The position numbers and the translations under genes are program-made. DNA of 64,000 nucleotides from Alteromonas mediterranea DE (GTDB taxonomy: Bacteria; Pseudomonadota; Gammaproteobacteria; Enterobacterales; Alteromonadaceae), in the NCBI RefSeq assembly GCF_000020585.3, contig NC_011138.3:1903136-1967135 (forward strand), given 5' to 3'. The notes under the pieces were generated by a model that had not been told where the DNA came from, did not search any database, and worked only from the letters and a program-made list of their open reading frames with translations. Shown here in pieces: positions 43,163-52,756 of the stretch. How positions within the stretch are numbered: position 1 is the first letter of the stretch; each line of letters opens with the position of its first letter.

Positions 43163-44659
43163 ATGAATAAAGAAATTTTGTTAGTGGCGGAAGCCGTTTC
43201 AAATGAAAAACAAGTGCCTAGAGAAAAGATTTTTGAAGCGCTAGAGTTTGCTATTGCTAGCGCAACAAAAAAGAAAAACGAAGGCGAAATTGAAGTTCGT
43301 GTAAGCATCGACAGAACGTCTGGTGACTTTGATACATTCCGTCGCTGGTTGGTTATCCCTGATGATCAAGAACAGGAAAACCCATTTGCTGAAATTACGA
43401 TTTCTGCGGCGCAAATCGACGAACCAGAGATACAACTTGGCGATTATGTGGAAGAACAGATTGAATCTATCAAATTCGACCGCATAACTACGCAAACAGC
43501 TAAGCAAGTTATCGTACAGAAAGTACGTGAAGCTGAGCGTCAGCAGATGATTGCTGAGTACGAAGATAAAGTGGGTGAGTTGGTAACAGGCACGGTTAAG
43601 AAAGTTAACCGCGATAATATCATCATCGATTTGGGTAACAACGCTGAAGGTGTTATCTACCGCGATGACATGCTTCCTCGTGAAACTTTCCGTCCTGGTG
43701 ACCGTGTACGTGGTCTTCTTTACGTAATTCGTCCAGAAGCGCGTGGCGCACAACTATTTATCAGCCGTACGCATCCAGACATGCTAGTTGAACTATTCCG
43801 CTTAGAAGTGCCAGAAATCGCGGAAGAAACACTAGAAATTAAATCTGCTGCTCGCGACCCGGGCTCTCGTGCAAAGATTGCTGTTAAAACCAACGATAAG
43901 CGTTTAGACCCTGTGGGTGCGTGTGTTGGTATGCGTGGCTCACGTGTACAAGCTGTGTCGGGTGAACTGGGCGGCGAACGTGTTGATATCGTGCTTTGGG
44001 ATGAAAACCCAGCGCAATTTGTTATCAATGCAATGGCACCTGCTGAAGTAGCATCAATTGTTGTTGACGAAGACAGCAATAACATGGATGTAGCAGTTGA
44101 AGCCGATAATCTAGCGCAAGCGATTGGCCGTAGCGGTCAAAACGTTCGCTTAGCAAGCCAGCTAACAGGCTGGGAACTTAACGTGATGACGGTTGAAGAC
44201 CTCAACAAGAAGCACGAAGAAGAAAACGCGAAGGTACTGAATCTATTTACTGCTGGTTTGGATATTGACGAAGAATTTGCGTCTGTCCTAGTAGATGAAG
44301 GCTTTACGACACTAGAAGAAGTGGCATACGTGCCGGCAAGTGAACTTCTAGCGGTTGAAGGGTTAGATGAAGATATGGTTGAAGAGTTGCGCAATAGAGC
44401 GCGCGCTTTCTTAACCACGCGTGCACTAGCGAACGAAGAGTCGCTTGAAGGTGCAGAACCTACCGAAGCCTTATTAAATCTTGAGGGTATGAGTAAACAC
44501 GTGGCTTATGTGTTGGCCAGCCGCGGTGTTATCGACCTAGAGGAATTAGCAGAACAAGGTACCGATGATATCAGTGATATCGATGAACTAGACGAAGAGA
44601 AAGCCGGTGAGTTAATCATGGCGGCTCGTAATATCGTATGGTTCAGTGAAGAAGAGTAA
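43163..44659 (+). CDS. nusA: transcription termination/antitermination factor NusA
   Basis: 498 residues. N-terminal RNA polymerase-binding domain ([28 protein letters not shown]), S1 domain ([26 protein letters not shown]), two KH domains ([37 protein letters not shown]) and two C-terminal acidic repeats, as in E. coli. The ribosome site GAGGCGAAA precedes the ATG. In E. coli NusA controls its own operon through leader terminators; two such signals lie before rimP here. Confidence 0.98.
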   Translation: MNKEILLVAEAVSNEKQVPREKIFEALEFAIASATKKKNEGEIEVRVSIDRTSGDFDTFRRWLVIPDDQEQENPFAEITISAAQIDEPEIQLGDYVEEQIESIKFDRITTQTAKQVIVQKVREAERQQMIAEYEDKVGELVTGTVKKVNRDNIIIDLGNNAEGVIYRDDMLPRETFRPGDRVRGLLYVIRPEARGAQLFISRTHPDMLVELFRLEVPEIAEETLEIKSAARDPGSRAKIAVKTNDKRLDPVGACVGMRGSRVQAVSGELGGERVDIVLWDENPAQFVINAMAPAEVASIVVDEDSNNMDVAVEADNLAQAIGRSGQNVRLASQLTGWELNVMTVEDLNKKHEEENAKVLNLFTAGLDIDEEFASVLVDEGFTTLEEVAYVPASELLAVEGLDEDMVEELRNRARAFLTTRALANEESLEGAEPTEALLNLEGMSKHVAYVLASRGVIDLEELAEQGTDDISDIDELDEEKAGELIMAARNIVWFSEEE

Positions 44660-44683
44660 GGTCAACAGGGGGAAAAATACGTA

Positions 44684-47290
44684 ATGGCAGATGTATCTAT
44701 TGAAAAGCTCGCCAGCGACATTGGTACGACCGTTGACCGATTGGTTGGCCAGTTTAAAGACGCGGGTATCTCTAAGAGTGCCGGCGAACAGGTAAACGAA
44801 GACGAGAAACAGAAACTATTGGATCATTTAAGTAAGCAACACGGCAGCGCAGCTGAACCAACGCGCATGACACTGAAACGTAAGACGACAAGCACGCTAA
44901 GTGTAGGTAAGTCTAAAGAAGTGAAAGTAGAAGTTCGCAAGAAGCGCACTTACGTTAAGCGTAGCGACATTGAAGAGCAGCAGCGTCAAGCGGAAGAAGA
45001 GGCGAAGCGTCTTGAAGAAGAAGCACGTCTGAAGCGCGAAGCGGAAGAGAAAGCGGCGGCAGAAGCGAAAAAAGCCGCCGAAGAAAAAGCACGCAAAGCA
45101 CAAGAAGCGAAAAAAGCCGCTGAAGAAGAGCGTGTTCGTCGCGCAGAACAAGCGAAGAAAGAAGCTGAAGCACGTAAAAAAGACGAGCCAGAGCTAACTG
45201 AAGCTGAAAAAGCGGAAGCGGAAGCTGCGCGTCAGGAAGAAGAGCGTTTACGCAAAGCGCAAGAAGAAGAAGCGCAGAAGAAGCTTGAAGAAGACGCGAA
45301 GAAAGCGGCTGATGAAGCGCGTAAACTCGCTGAAGAAAACGAACGTCGCTGGAAAGAAGAAGAAGAGCGTCGTAAGAAAGCAGAAGCTGAAGAAGTTCAC
45401 TTGCACTCTAACCGTTATGCTCAAGAAGCAGAAGACGAAGAAGACATGCAGGTAGAGCGTTCATCGCGCCGTCGTCGTAAGTCTAAGAAAAACGCAGGTG
45501 AGCATCTTAAGCAGGGCTTTAATAAGCCAGCGGCACCTGTTGAGCGCGTAGTAAAACTAGGCGCAACCATCACGGTAGGCGAACTTGCTAGTAAACTAGC
45601 GATTAAGTCTAATGAAGTTATCAAGACCATGATGAAGATGGGCGAGATGGCGACCATTAACCAAGTGCTAGACCAAGATACAGCGGTACTGGTTATCGAA
45701 GAGATGGGTCACAAATACGAACTTGTTAACGATAATGCACTAGAAGATGAGTTGTTAGCAGATGGTACAGACGGTGAGAAAACCAGCCGTGCACCTGTTG
45801 TTACTATCATGGGTCACGTTGACCATGGTAAAACATCGTTACTTGACTACATCCGTCGTGCGAAGGTTGCAGATGGTGAAGCGGGTGGTATTACTCAGCA
45901 CATCGGTGCATATAAAGTACAAACAGATAACGGTGAAATCACGTTCCTAGATACACCTGGACACGCCGCGTTTACGGCAATGCGTGCACGTGGTGCTACG
46001 GCAACCGATATCGTTATCCTTGTTGTTGCTGCAGATGACGGCGTAATGCCGCAAACGAAAGAAGCGGTACAGCACGCCCGTGCGGCTGGCGTACCACTGA
46101 TTGTTGCAGTGAACAAAATGGATAAGGAAACCGCTGATCCAGACCGCGTTAAAACTGAGCTTTCTCAACTTGAAGTTATCTCAGAAGAGTGGGGTGGTGA
46201 GCACCAGTTCTGTAACGTATCTGCTAAAACAGGTATGGGCGTAGACGAGCTTCTAGAAGCTATCGTACTACAATCTGAACTGCTTGACCTTCAAGCAGTA
46301 GCGGAAGGTCCAGGTCGTGGTATCGTTATTGAGTCTCGCCTTGATAAAGGTCGTGGGCCAGTGGCTTCAGTACTTGTTCAGGAAGGCCAGCTACGCGCGG
46401 GTGACATCCTACTATGTGGTGAAGAATACGGCCGCGTTCGTGCTATGCGCGACGAAAACGGTAAAGACATGAAGCTTGCCGGTCCATCTACACCAGTTGA
46501 AGTACTTGGTCTTTCAGGTGTACCGGTAGCGGGTGAAGACGCCGCTGTTGTTAAAGACGAGCGTAAAGCGCGTGAAGTAGCCGCTAAGCGTCACCAGAAG
46601 AAACGTGAACTTAAACTAGCACGTCAGCAAAAAGCGAAACTTGAAAACATGTTTGCGAACATGGAATCAGGTGATGTTAGCGAACTTAACATCGTACTTA
46701 AAGCCGACGTACAGGGTTCTGTAGAAGCGATTTCCGAATCACTTATCAAGCTTTCTACTTCTGAAGTGAAAGTAAATATTGTAGGTAGCGGTGTAGGTGG
46801 TATCACTGAAACTGACGCAACTCTTGCAGCTGCATCAGGTGCTATCGTACTTGGCTTTAACGTTCGTGCCGATGCAACTGCCCGTCGCGTACTAGAAGCG
46901 GAAGAAATTGATTTACGTTACTACAGCGTTATCTACAACCTAATTGATGAAGTGAAAGCGGCCATGAGTGGTATGCTTGCACCAGAATTCAAGCAGGAAA
47001 TCATTGGTCTTGCAGAAGTACGTGATGTATTTAAGTCACCGAAACTGGGTGCAATTGCCGGCTGTATGGTTACCGAAGGTAATGTTAAGCGCAGCAATCC
47101 AATCCGTGTACTACGTGACAACGTAGTAATTTACGAAGGTGAATTAGAATCACTACGTCGCTTTAAAGATGACGTACAAGACGTTCGTAACGGCATGGAA
47201 TGTGGTATCGGCGTTAAGAACTACAACGACGTAAAAGTAGGCGACCAAATCGAGGTCTTCGAAATCGTTGAAGTTAAACGCGAAATTTAA
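44684..47290 (+). CDS. infB: translation initiation factor IF-2
   Basis: 868 residues. An N-terminal IF2 domain is followed by a long Ala/Glu/Lys/Arg charged helix region (about 85-245), then the GTPase domain: [12 protein letters not shown] (G1), GGITQH (G2), DTPGHAAF (G3), NKMD (G4), SAKTG (G5), and C-terminal domains that bind initiator tRNA. An internal start for a short form is possible but not visible with confidence. Three fMet genes lie a few kb upstream. Terminator at 47315. Confidence 0.98.
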   Translation: MADVSIEKLASDIGTTVDRLVGQFKDAGISKSAGEQVNEDEKQKLLDHLSKQHGSAAEPTRMTLKRKTTSTLSVGKSKEVKVEVRKKRTYVKRSDIEEQQRQAEEEAKRLEEEARLKREAEEKAAAEAKKAAEEKARKAQEAKKAAEEERVRRAEQAKKEAEARKKDEPELTEAEKAEAEAARQEEERLRKAQEEEAQKKLEEDAKKAADEARKLAEENERRWKEEEERRKKAEAEEVHLHSNRYAQEAEDEEDMQVERSSRRRRKSKKNAGEHLKQGFNKPAAPVERVVKLGATITVGELASKLAIKSNEVIKTMMKMGEMATINQVLDQDTAVLVIEEMGHKYELVNDNALEDELLADGTDGEKTSRAPVVTIMGHVDHGKTSLLDYIRRAKVADGEAGGITQHIGAYKVQTDNGEITFLDTPGHAAFTAMRARGATATDIVILVVAADDGVMPQTKEAVQHARAAGVPLIVAVNKMDKETADPDRVKTELSQLEVISEEWGGEHQFCNVSAKTGMGVDELLEAIVLQSELLDLQAVAEGPGRGIVIESRLDKGRGPVASVLVQEGQLRAGDILLCGEEYGRVRAMRDENGKDMKLAGPSTPVEVLGLSGVPVAGEDAAVVKDERKAREVAAKRHQKKRELKLARQQKAKLENMFANMESGDVSELNIVLKADVQGSVEAISESLIKLSTSEVKVNIVGSGVGGITETDATLAAASGAIVLGFNVRADATARRVLEAEEIDLRYYSVIYNLIDEVKAAMSGMLAPEFKQEIIGLAEVRDVFKSPKLGAIAGCMVTEGNVKRSNPIRVLRDNVVIYEGELESLRRFKDDVQDVRNGMECGIGVKNYNDVKVGDQIEVFEIVEVKREI

Positions 47291-47314
47291 TTGCCTTAGT
47301 TAATTCGGCATGTG

Positions 47315-47343
47315 AAAAACGGGGGCCGAGTGCTCCCGTTTTT
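47315..47343 (+). terminator. terminator between infB and rbfA
   Basis: AAAAACGGG / CCCGTTTTT (with an inner GC pairing) followed by T and G. Splits the operon; rbfA may have its own promoter or depend on read-through. Confidence 0.8.
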
Positions 47344-47407
47344 GTCTGTACCTAAAGCGTCAGACCCAACAGCGTGCTTCAAGGTTAAATAAGGAAAGGA
47401 GAATACA

Positions 47408-47809
47408 ATGGCTCGTGAGTTTTCACGTACCGACAGAGTTGCTCAGCAAGTTCATAAAGAAGTCGCTAGCATCCTGCAAAATGAATACAAGCACCGTGTG
47501 GGTGATATGCCTTTGATTACGGTATCTGACGTAGATGTATCGCGCGATCTAGCGCACGCAAAGATTTTTGTAACCATTTACAACAGCACGGAAGAAGAAG
47601 GTAAAGTTCAAATAAAACAGCTAGCAGAGTACAAGAAGTTCATTCGCAGTATTCTTGCTAAACGACTTCGTATGCGTTCAGTCCCTGACCTTCACTTTTT
47701 TGAAGATAAATCAATTATTGAAGGTATGCGTATTTCTAATCTTGTGTCTCAGACCATTGCAAAAGATGAGTCAAAGCGCGACCAAGACGATTCACAAGAG
47801 CAGGAGTAG
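47408..47809 (+). CDS. rbfA: ribosome-binding factor A
   Basis: 30S maturation and cold-adaptation factor. 133 residues: TDRVAQQVHKEVASILQNE, TVSDVDVSRDLAHAKIFVT, and KRLRMRSVPDLHFFEDKSI match the KH-like RbfA fold. The ribosome site AGGAAAGGAG precedes the ATG. truB starts on the next base. Confidence 0.97.
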   Translation: MAREFSRTDRVAQQVHKEVASILQNEYKHRVGDMPLITVSDVDVSRDLAHAKIFVTIYNSTEEEGKVQIKQLAEYKKFIRSILAKRLRMRSVPDLHFFEDKSIIEGMRISNLVSQTIAKDESKRDQDDSQEQE

Positions 47810-48781
47810 ATGGCAAGACGTCGTAAAGGCCGTGATATTAACGGCATAGTATTGCTTGATAAACCACTTGGTGGTTCTTCGAATCAGCTTCTTCAAAAAG
47901 TGCGTTGGCTTTATAAAGCAGCCAAGGCGGGTCACACAGGAGCGCTTGATCCTCTCGCTAGTGGTATGCTGCCTTTGTGTCTTGGTGAGGCGACTAAGTT
48001 TTCTCAGTTTCTGCTCGATGCTGAGAAAACGTATGAAGTTACGGCGCAGCTAGGGGTGCGTACAACCACCTCTGACGCAGACGGCGAAGTTGTTGAAGAA
48101 AAGCCCGTCAATGTTAGCGAAGAGCAAGTCCGCGACGCATGCCTTGCTTTTTTAGGTAAAAGCAAACAAATCCCGTCTATGTTTTCTGCACTCAAACATC
48201 AAGGTAAGCCGCTGTATTATTATGCCCGACAGGGGATTGAAATAGAGCGAGAGCCCCGTGATATTGAAGTCTTTGAGCTTGACGTGTTGCGCATTGAGCT
48301 TCCTTACGTGGATATGCGAATAAAATGCAGCAAAGGCACGTATATACGTTCAATCGTTGATGACTTAGGGCAAAACTTAGGATGCGGTGCCTACGTTACC
48401 CGTTTACATCGTACTGAAGTGGCCGATTATCCTACGGATAAAATGGTATCGCTTGAAAAGTTAATTGAAATCCAGGAGTCACTAGACGACGGTGAGTTTA
48501 AAGCACTTGATGACTTGCTCATTCCTATGGACACCGCAGTAAGTCGTCTGCCGTTTGTGACTATCAACGACGCTGAAAGAAATCGCTTTGATAATGGACA
48601 ATCGGTTAAAGGAGAGTGTAGCGAGCCACTTAGTGAGGGCACGTCTTATCGTGTTTATCACGGTGTTGATACCAACGGCATCTTCCTTGGCGTAGGGGAA
48701 GGGGTACTTGACCCAAAAGATCAGGGTATACCCAAGCAAGAAATATTCGTTAACCCGAAACGTCGCGTTGTTTATAGTTAG
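47810..48781 (+). CDS. truB: tRNA pseudouridine-55 synthase TruB
   Basis: Makes pseudouridine 55 in the T loop of tRNAs. 323 residues: [20 protein letters not shown], the catalytic Asp in [22 protein letters not shown], the [18 protein letters not shown] motif, and the C-terminal PUA-like domain. It follows rbfA with no gap. A terminator at 48822 closes the block. Confidence 0.97.
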   Translation: MARRRKGRDINGIVLLDKPLGGSSNQLLQKVRWLYKAAKAGHTGALDPLASGMLPLCLGEATKFSQFLLDAEKTYEVTAQLGVRTTTSDADGEVVEEKPVNVSEEQVRDACLAFLGKSKQIPSMFSALKHQGKPLYYYARQGIEIEREPRDIEVFELDVLRIELPYVDMRIKCSKGTYIRSIVDDLGQNLGCGAYVTRLHRTEVADYPTDKMVSLEKLIEIQESLDDGEFKALDDLLIPMDTAVSRLPFVTINDAERNRFDNGQSVKGECSEPLSEGTSYRVYHGVDTNGIFLGVGEGVLDPKDQGIPKQEIFVNPKRRVVYS

Positions 48782-48821
48782 TTCTTAGCAATTAGCGATA
48801 CCTAGCAAATTATACTCGTTT

Positions 48822-48848
48822 AAAGCCTTGCGGTTACCGCAAGGCTTT
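48822..48848 (+). terminator. truB terminator
   Basis: AAAGCCTTGCGG / CCGCAAGGCTTT, a 12-bp stem with loop TTA and a T run. Confidence 0.92.
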
Positions 48849-48975
48849 TTTATTGGCAGATAAAGTAGTATAAAAGGCGCACCATTTAGTGGTAGGTTAT
48901 TTATCACTCATACAGACTTTTACTTTCTGCGAAACGTCTTAAACGGGCGCAGTGTGTTAATTAAGGGATTACACA

Positions 48976-50262
48976 ATGATCAAATGGATTGGTTTATGGC
49001 TTTGTTCGCTATGCCTGGTATTTGCAGCGGGTTACTATGCCAATGATAAGCGCCCTACGGTCCCCTCAGAAGCTTCTGTACACATAACCAATGTAGGCGA
49101 CGGTAAAGATGAACACGTCTCACAAGAAGCGCTACCCCCTCAGCAAGGGGAGACTAAGCGTGATCAGTTACCCAAAGACTCAGCGAGTAAACCTGATGAG
49201 ATTAGCCTAGAGGCCTGGTTGTCCGACAAGCCCAAGCTTAGCTTAAAACAAATAGGCGCCTTAATTATCTCTATAAGCACGATGGGCGAGCAGGCAATTA
49301 TCGATACGTTATCAAGCATCGATACGTCTATTAGCGATCCAGATGCCGCCATGATTTTGTCAACAATGGTCTCTCGCTTAGTAGAGCTGAACCCCGAAAA
49401 AGCCTGGGACCTTGTTGATAATATGAATATTAACTTGGAAACGAAGCAGCAGTTTCGCGTATCAGTTATAGCGAATTGGGCTAATCAATCGCCCTCTAAG
49501 GCCCTTGATTGGTATATTAATAATACTTCACTTACCTCAGGCAGGCTCGAAAACAACATTTACCCTCTGCTCATTTTTAGAGAAATGGCAAGTGAGGACA
49601 TTGATAGTGCCTTTCAGTCTATCGCTCTTCTTGAGTCAGAAAATTTAAAAAGTGCGGCCTACAGCGGTATTTTTAGTATCCTAGAAACATCAGAGCAGTT
49701 TCGAGACACGTTAACGTTAGTAAAACGTTCGGATGACAAACGGTTAGAAACGAATTTAATAAGTGTATGGGTACGCAAAGACGTTGAAAGTACTAAAGCT
49801 TGGTTCGATACGCTAGATGACAACGAACGAAAAAATGAGATAAAGCGCGCGGTCTTTAACAGTTATGTAAACCAATCACCCAGTGAAGCTGCTTCCTGGT
49901 TTGTAGAACATAGCAGTAGTGAAAACTATCAATCTGATGTTGAACACGCTGCCAGAACAATCGCTTATTTTGAGCCCAACACCGCGCTTAGTTGGGCACA
50001 ACGTCAAACGAATATCGATACTAAGCAAGCAGTGGTTACCTTATTACAAGGAGCAGTTTACAGATCACCGCAATTTGTCGAACAAAATTTAGACTTAGTT
50101 GTAGATCGCGACGCTAAGATAAACATAGCCCACTCGGTGTATTCTGCATACGGATACAAAAGTGACCAGCGGGCAAGGGATTTTTTGAACGGTTTCGAAT
50201 ACAAAAGCGAGTTAGCTAAACGTATTAATAAGGTGGAATCGAACCTTAAACGGGTTAATTGA
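48976..50262 (+). CDS. unrecognised exported or anchored helical-repeat protein
   Basis: 428 residues. N-terminal hydrophobic segment (about 4-20, LWLCSLCLVFAAGYYA) acts as a signal anchor; a polar linker follows (about 25-70). The rest is all-helical with a recurring motif: a tryptophan or tyrosine, then N/Q-x-S/P-x-x-A-x-x-W (ANWANQSPSKALDWY; NSYVNQSPSEAASWF; YFEPNTALSWA; about one per 35-40 residues), resembling HEAT/TPR-like repeats. It interrupts the usual truB-rpsO order. No catalytic motif. Function unknown. Confidence 0.85.
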   Translation: MIKWIGLWLCSLCLVFAAGYYANDKRPTVPSEASVHITNVGDGKDEHVSQEALPPQQGETKRDQLPKDSASKPDEISLEAWLSDKPKLSLKQIGALIISISTMGEQAIIDTLSSIDTSISDPDAAMILSTMVSRLVELNPEKAWDLVDNMNINLETKQQFRVSVIANWANQSPSKALDWYINNTSLTSGRLENNIYPLLIFREMASEDIDSAFQSIALLESENLKSAAYSGIFSILETSEQFRDTLTLVKRSDDKRLETNLISVWVRKDVESTKAWFDTLDDNERKNEIKRAVFNSYVNQSPSEAASWFVEHSSSENYQSDVEHAARTIAYFEPNTALSWAQRQTNIDTKQAVVTLLQGAVYRSPQFVEQNLDLVVDRDAKINIAHSVYSAYGYKSDQRARDFLNGFEYKSELAKRINKVESNLKRVN

Positions 50263-50283
50263 TGAATTTACGTTGTTCGGTCC

Positions 50284-50311
50284 TTGCTAACTGTGCAAAG
50301 GTCATTATAAT
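50284..50311 (+). promoter_or_regulatory. rpsO promoter
   Basis: TTGCTA, 16-bp spacer, perfect TATAAT (50306-50311), then a GC-rich start region about 60 bp before the rpsO start. Confidence 0.7.
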
Positions 50312-50373
50312 ACGGCGCTCATTCCGCTTTGCTGAATTAGTGATCGGCGAAGCATTAATATTAGGAGAATGAC

Positions 50374-50643
50374 ATGTCACTAACTAAAGCAGAAACCGCG
50401 AAAATCATTGCTGAGTACGGCGTTAAAGAAGGCGACACTGGTTCACCAGAAGTTCAAGTTGCTTTGCTTACTCACAACATCAACAAGCTTCAAGGTCACT
50501 TCGCTGATCACAAGAAAGATCACCACTCACGTCGTGGTCTTCTACGTATGGTTAGCCAACGTCGTAAGCTTCTAGACTACCTTAAAGGCAAGAACGCTGA
50601 GCGTTACCTTGACCTAATCAAGCGTCTAGGCCTTCGTCGATAA
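50374..50643 (+). CDS. rpsO: 30S ribosomal protein S15
   Basis: Primary 16S rRNA-binding protein. 89 residues, family length: [52 protein letters not shown]. It usually regulates its own leader. Only the rpsO-proximal part of the classical rpsO-pnp pair is present; pnp does not follow here, and a terminator plus rluF on the other strand come next. Confidence 0.98.
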
Positions 50644-50657
50644 GACTAGGTTTCAAG

Positions 50658-50680
50658 AAAAGCGCCCAATGGGCGCTTTT
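50658..50680 (+). terminator. rpsO terminator
   Basis: AAAAGCGCCC / GGGCGCTTTT, a 10-bp stem with loop AAT and a long T run. Confidence 0.93.
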
Positions 50681-50831
50681 TTTCTGTGTGAATTTTATTC
50701 CTTCAAAAAAGCGACGCTTTGTCCTCACATTTTTTATTTGCTAGAAGCTTAGACCATATTTTTGAGATTTGGCGTTCGTTGCAATTAATTATTATCGCAT
50801 AGGCGCGTTTTAAAGCATTCTTAATGGCATG

Positions 50832-51578
50832 TTAGTTTGAGGGCGCAGTTTTACTCGATGCTTTAACCGCATTTTGCAACGTGGTTAGCTCGTGTTGGGT
50901 GAGGTTACGCCACTGTCCCGGTTTCAGGGCCTTGAGCTCAAGGTGCATAATTCGTGTGCGCTTTAATTTAGTCACCTCATACCCGAGAAATTCACACATT
51001 CTGCGGATTTGGCGATTGAGCCCTTGGGTTAGGATAATAGTAAACGTATTTTTACCTGTGGGCTTTACAACACAAGGCTTAGTTACTGTTCCTAAGATAG
51101 GGACACCACGGGCCATGCGTTTAACGAAGCGCTCGCTGATAGGCTGGTTAACCGTGACTTCGTACTCTTTATCGTGAGCATTTTCAGCGCGCAATATCTT
51201 GTTTACTATATCACCGTCACTGGTCAAGATAATAAGCCCTTCTGATGGCTTATCTAGGCGCCCAACAGGGAAAATACGCGCTTTGTGACCTATGGCATCA
51301 ATGATGTTTCCCTTAACGTGTCGCTCTGTGGTGCAGGTGATACCTATGGGTTTGTTGTAAACAATATACACCCGATCGGATTTGTCTTTAGCCACCGCCC
51401 CAACAATTTTACCATCTACTTTTACGATGTCATTTGGGCCTATCTTGGTGCCAAGTTCTGGAGGATGGTTGTTTACACTAACGCGCTTTTGCTCAATGAG
51501 TTTATCAGCTTCACGTCGCGAACACAGGCCGGTGTCACTGATATATTTATTTAAACGTTTTGGCGCTTGGTCACTCAT
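50832..51578 (-). CDS. rluF: 23S rRNA pseudouridine synthase RluF-like
   Basis: 248 residues. N-terminal S4 domain (KRLNKYISDTGLCSRREADKLI), then the RsuA/RluB-E/F catalytic core with the Asp in FPVGRLDKPSEGLIILTSDG and the LNRQIRRMCEFLGYEVTKLKRTRIM signature that fits RluF. It modifies U2604 in E. coli 23S rRNA. It is shorter than the E. coli protein, which has a basic C-terminal tail. Lone gene, convergent with rpsO. Confidence 0.9.
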   Translation of the reverse strand: MSDQAPKRLNKYISDTGLCSRREADKLIEQKRVSVNNHPPELGTKIGPNDIVKVDGKIVGAVAKDKSDRVYIVYNKPIGITCTTERHVKGNIIDAIGHKARIFPVGRLDKPSEGLIILTSDGDIVNKILRAENAHDKEYEVTVNQPISERFVKRMARGVPILGTVTKPCVVKPTGKNTFTIILTQGLNRQIRRMCEFLGYEVTKLKRTRIMHLELKALKPGQWRNLTQHELTTLQNAVKASSKTAPSN

Positions 51579-51731
51579 TGCGCAGTATGTCCTATAATTT
51601 TTTAAAAGAAGATAATAATATCACGACACACGCTAATACATAAAAAATGAAAGGGGCACATTGCCCCTTTCGTTTCTTCGTTTAACAGTGTGTTGCCTCA
51701 CCGCTAAATAGAGATTACATCAACCAATATT

Positions 51732-52541
51732 CTATTGAGTTCCTGCCGTAGCTGGCGCCGAGCCGCTTCCACCTGATGCACCGCTGCGAGACACTACTTT
51801 TGTAGCGATTTCGCGGATTTCATTTTCTAAGCTAGTCAGACGGCCAGATAATGTTGTATTGCGCTGCTCTAGAACAGAAAGCTTATCTGAAAGGTTACGC
51901 ACACTTTGTTGCGCGCTTTGTTTATCGTTAGCCGCTTGCTCAAGCTGAACGTTCACCGCGAGCAACTCGTCTGCCAGCGAGGCCAGCTGATTTTTCACAG
52001 AACCAATGGCAGCCGCCTGGGCGTTAACATCGTCAGATACGGAACCAATATTTTTGTTGAGCGCGGTTTGGACGTTGCCAACACGATCGCCTAAATCGGC
52101 AATTTCTTTTTGGTTGCGGCGCCAAGCTGAAGCCCATAGCTTGTCCATCTGTTCCCACAGCTCGTTGGTTTTATTACTGAGCTCGGTCACCTTAACCTGA
52201 AGCGCGACCGTAGACTCGCCAATTTCTTCGCCAGTGGCAGAGAGTTTGTTTTCAAGCTGCATAATGCGTTTTTCGGCTTGATCGGCAACGGCTTTTTGTT
52301 GCTCTAATAGCGTATATAAGTAGTAACAGCCACCACATGCAGCTAACGCTACAATTGCAACCAAGGTTACCCATATTCCATTTCCACCACCGTTCGATGA
52401 AGGGGAAGGAGAAGAAGGCGTTGATGACGGCGTGGTAGAGGGTTTTGAAGGTGCCGCTTGCCTTTTGGTTTGGTAATCTCGACGGTCTTCTTCGTCCAGC
52501 CTAATTGTTGGAAACTCGTCGTTTTTTGAATTGTTTGCCAT
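51732..52541 (-). CDS. membrane-anchored coiled-coil protein, unrecognised
   Basis: 269 residues. Cytoplasmic N-terminus with a Ser/Thr/Pro-rich linker (about 28-50), one membrane helix (GIWVTLVAIVALAACGGCYYLYTLL, about 54-78), then a long heptad-patterned coiled coil (about 80-250) and a Gly/Ser-rich tail. Two Trp-rich turns (ELWEQMDKLWASAWRRNQ) break the coil at about 127-145. The layout resembles YhcB/HemX- or FtsN-like envelope proteins, but no family is recognised. Confidence 0.8.
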   Translation of the reverse strand: MANNSKNDEFPTIRLDEEDRRDYQTKRQAAPSKPSTTPSSTPSSPSPSSNGGGNGIWVTLVAIVALAACGGCYYLYTLLEQQKAVADQAEKRIMQLENKLSATGEEIGESTVALQVKVTELSNKTNELWEQMDKLWASAWRRNQKEIADLGDRVGNVQTALNKNIGSVSDDVNAQAAAIGSVKNQLASLADELLAVNVQLEQAANDKQSAQQSVRNLSDKLSVLEQRNTTLSGRLTSLENEIREIATKVVSRSGASGGSGSAPATAGTQ

Positions 52542-52756
52542 AGTAAATTATTTATCTCGTTATGTAGGGCTCGCTAATCACAAGGCTATCATGATGTGCG
52601 CTAATAAGAAGAGAGCCCATCCTTTTTTACGCGCTACCGCATGTTATCGCTTATTTAAAGGAAATTCTATGGCTTATGAAGATGTCAACAATACATAAGC
52701 CACAAGATTAAACATTTTCTTTAACGCGTTAGATTTAGCTGCGCTGAAACGCGGCT

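Noticed and set aside
44897..45173. Cys/Phe-rich frames on the minus strand of infB
   Set aside because: Shadows of the Ala/Glu/Lys-rich repeat codons in infB; no ribosome site or homology.
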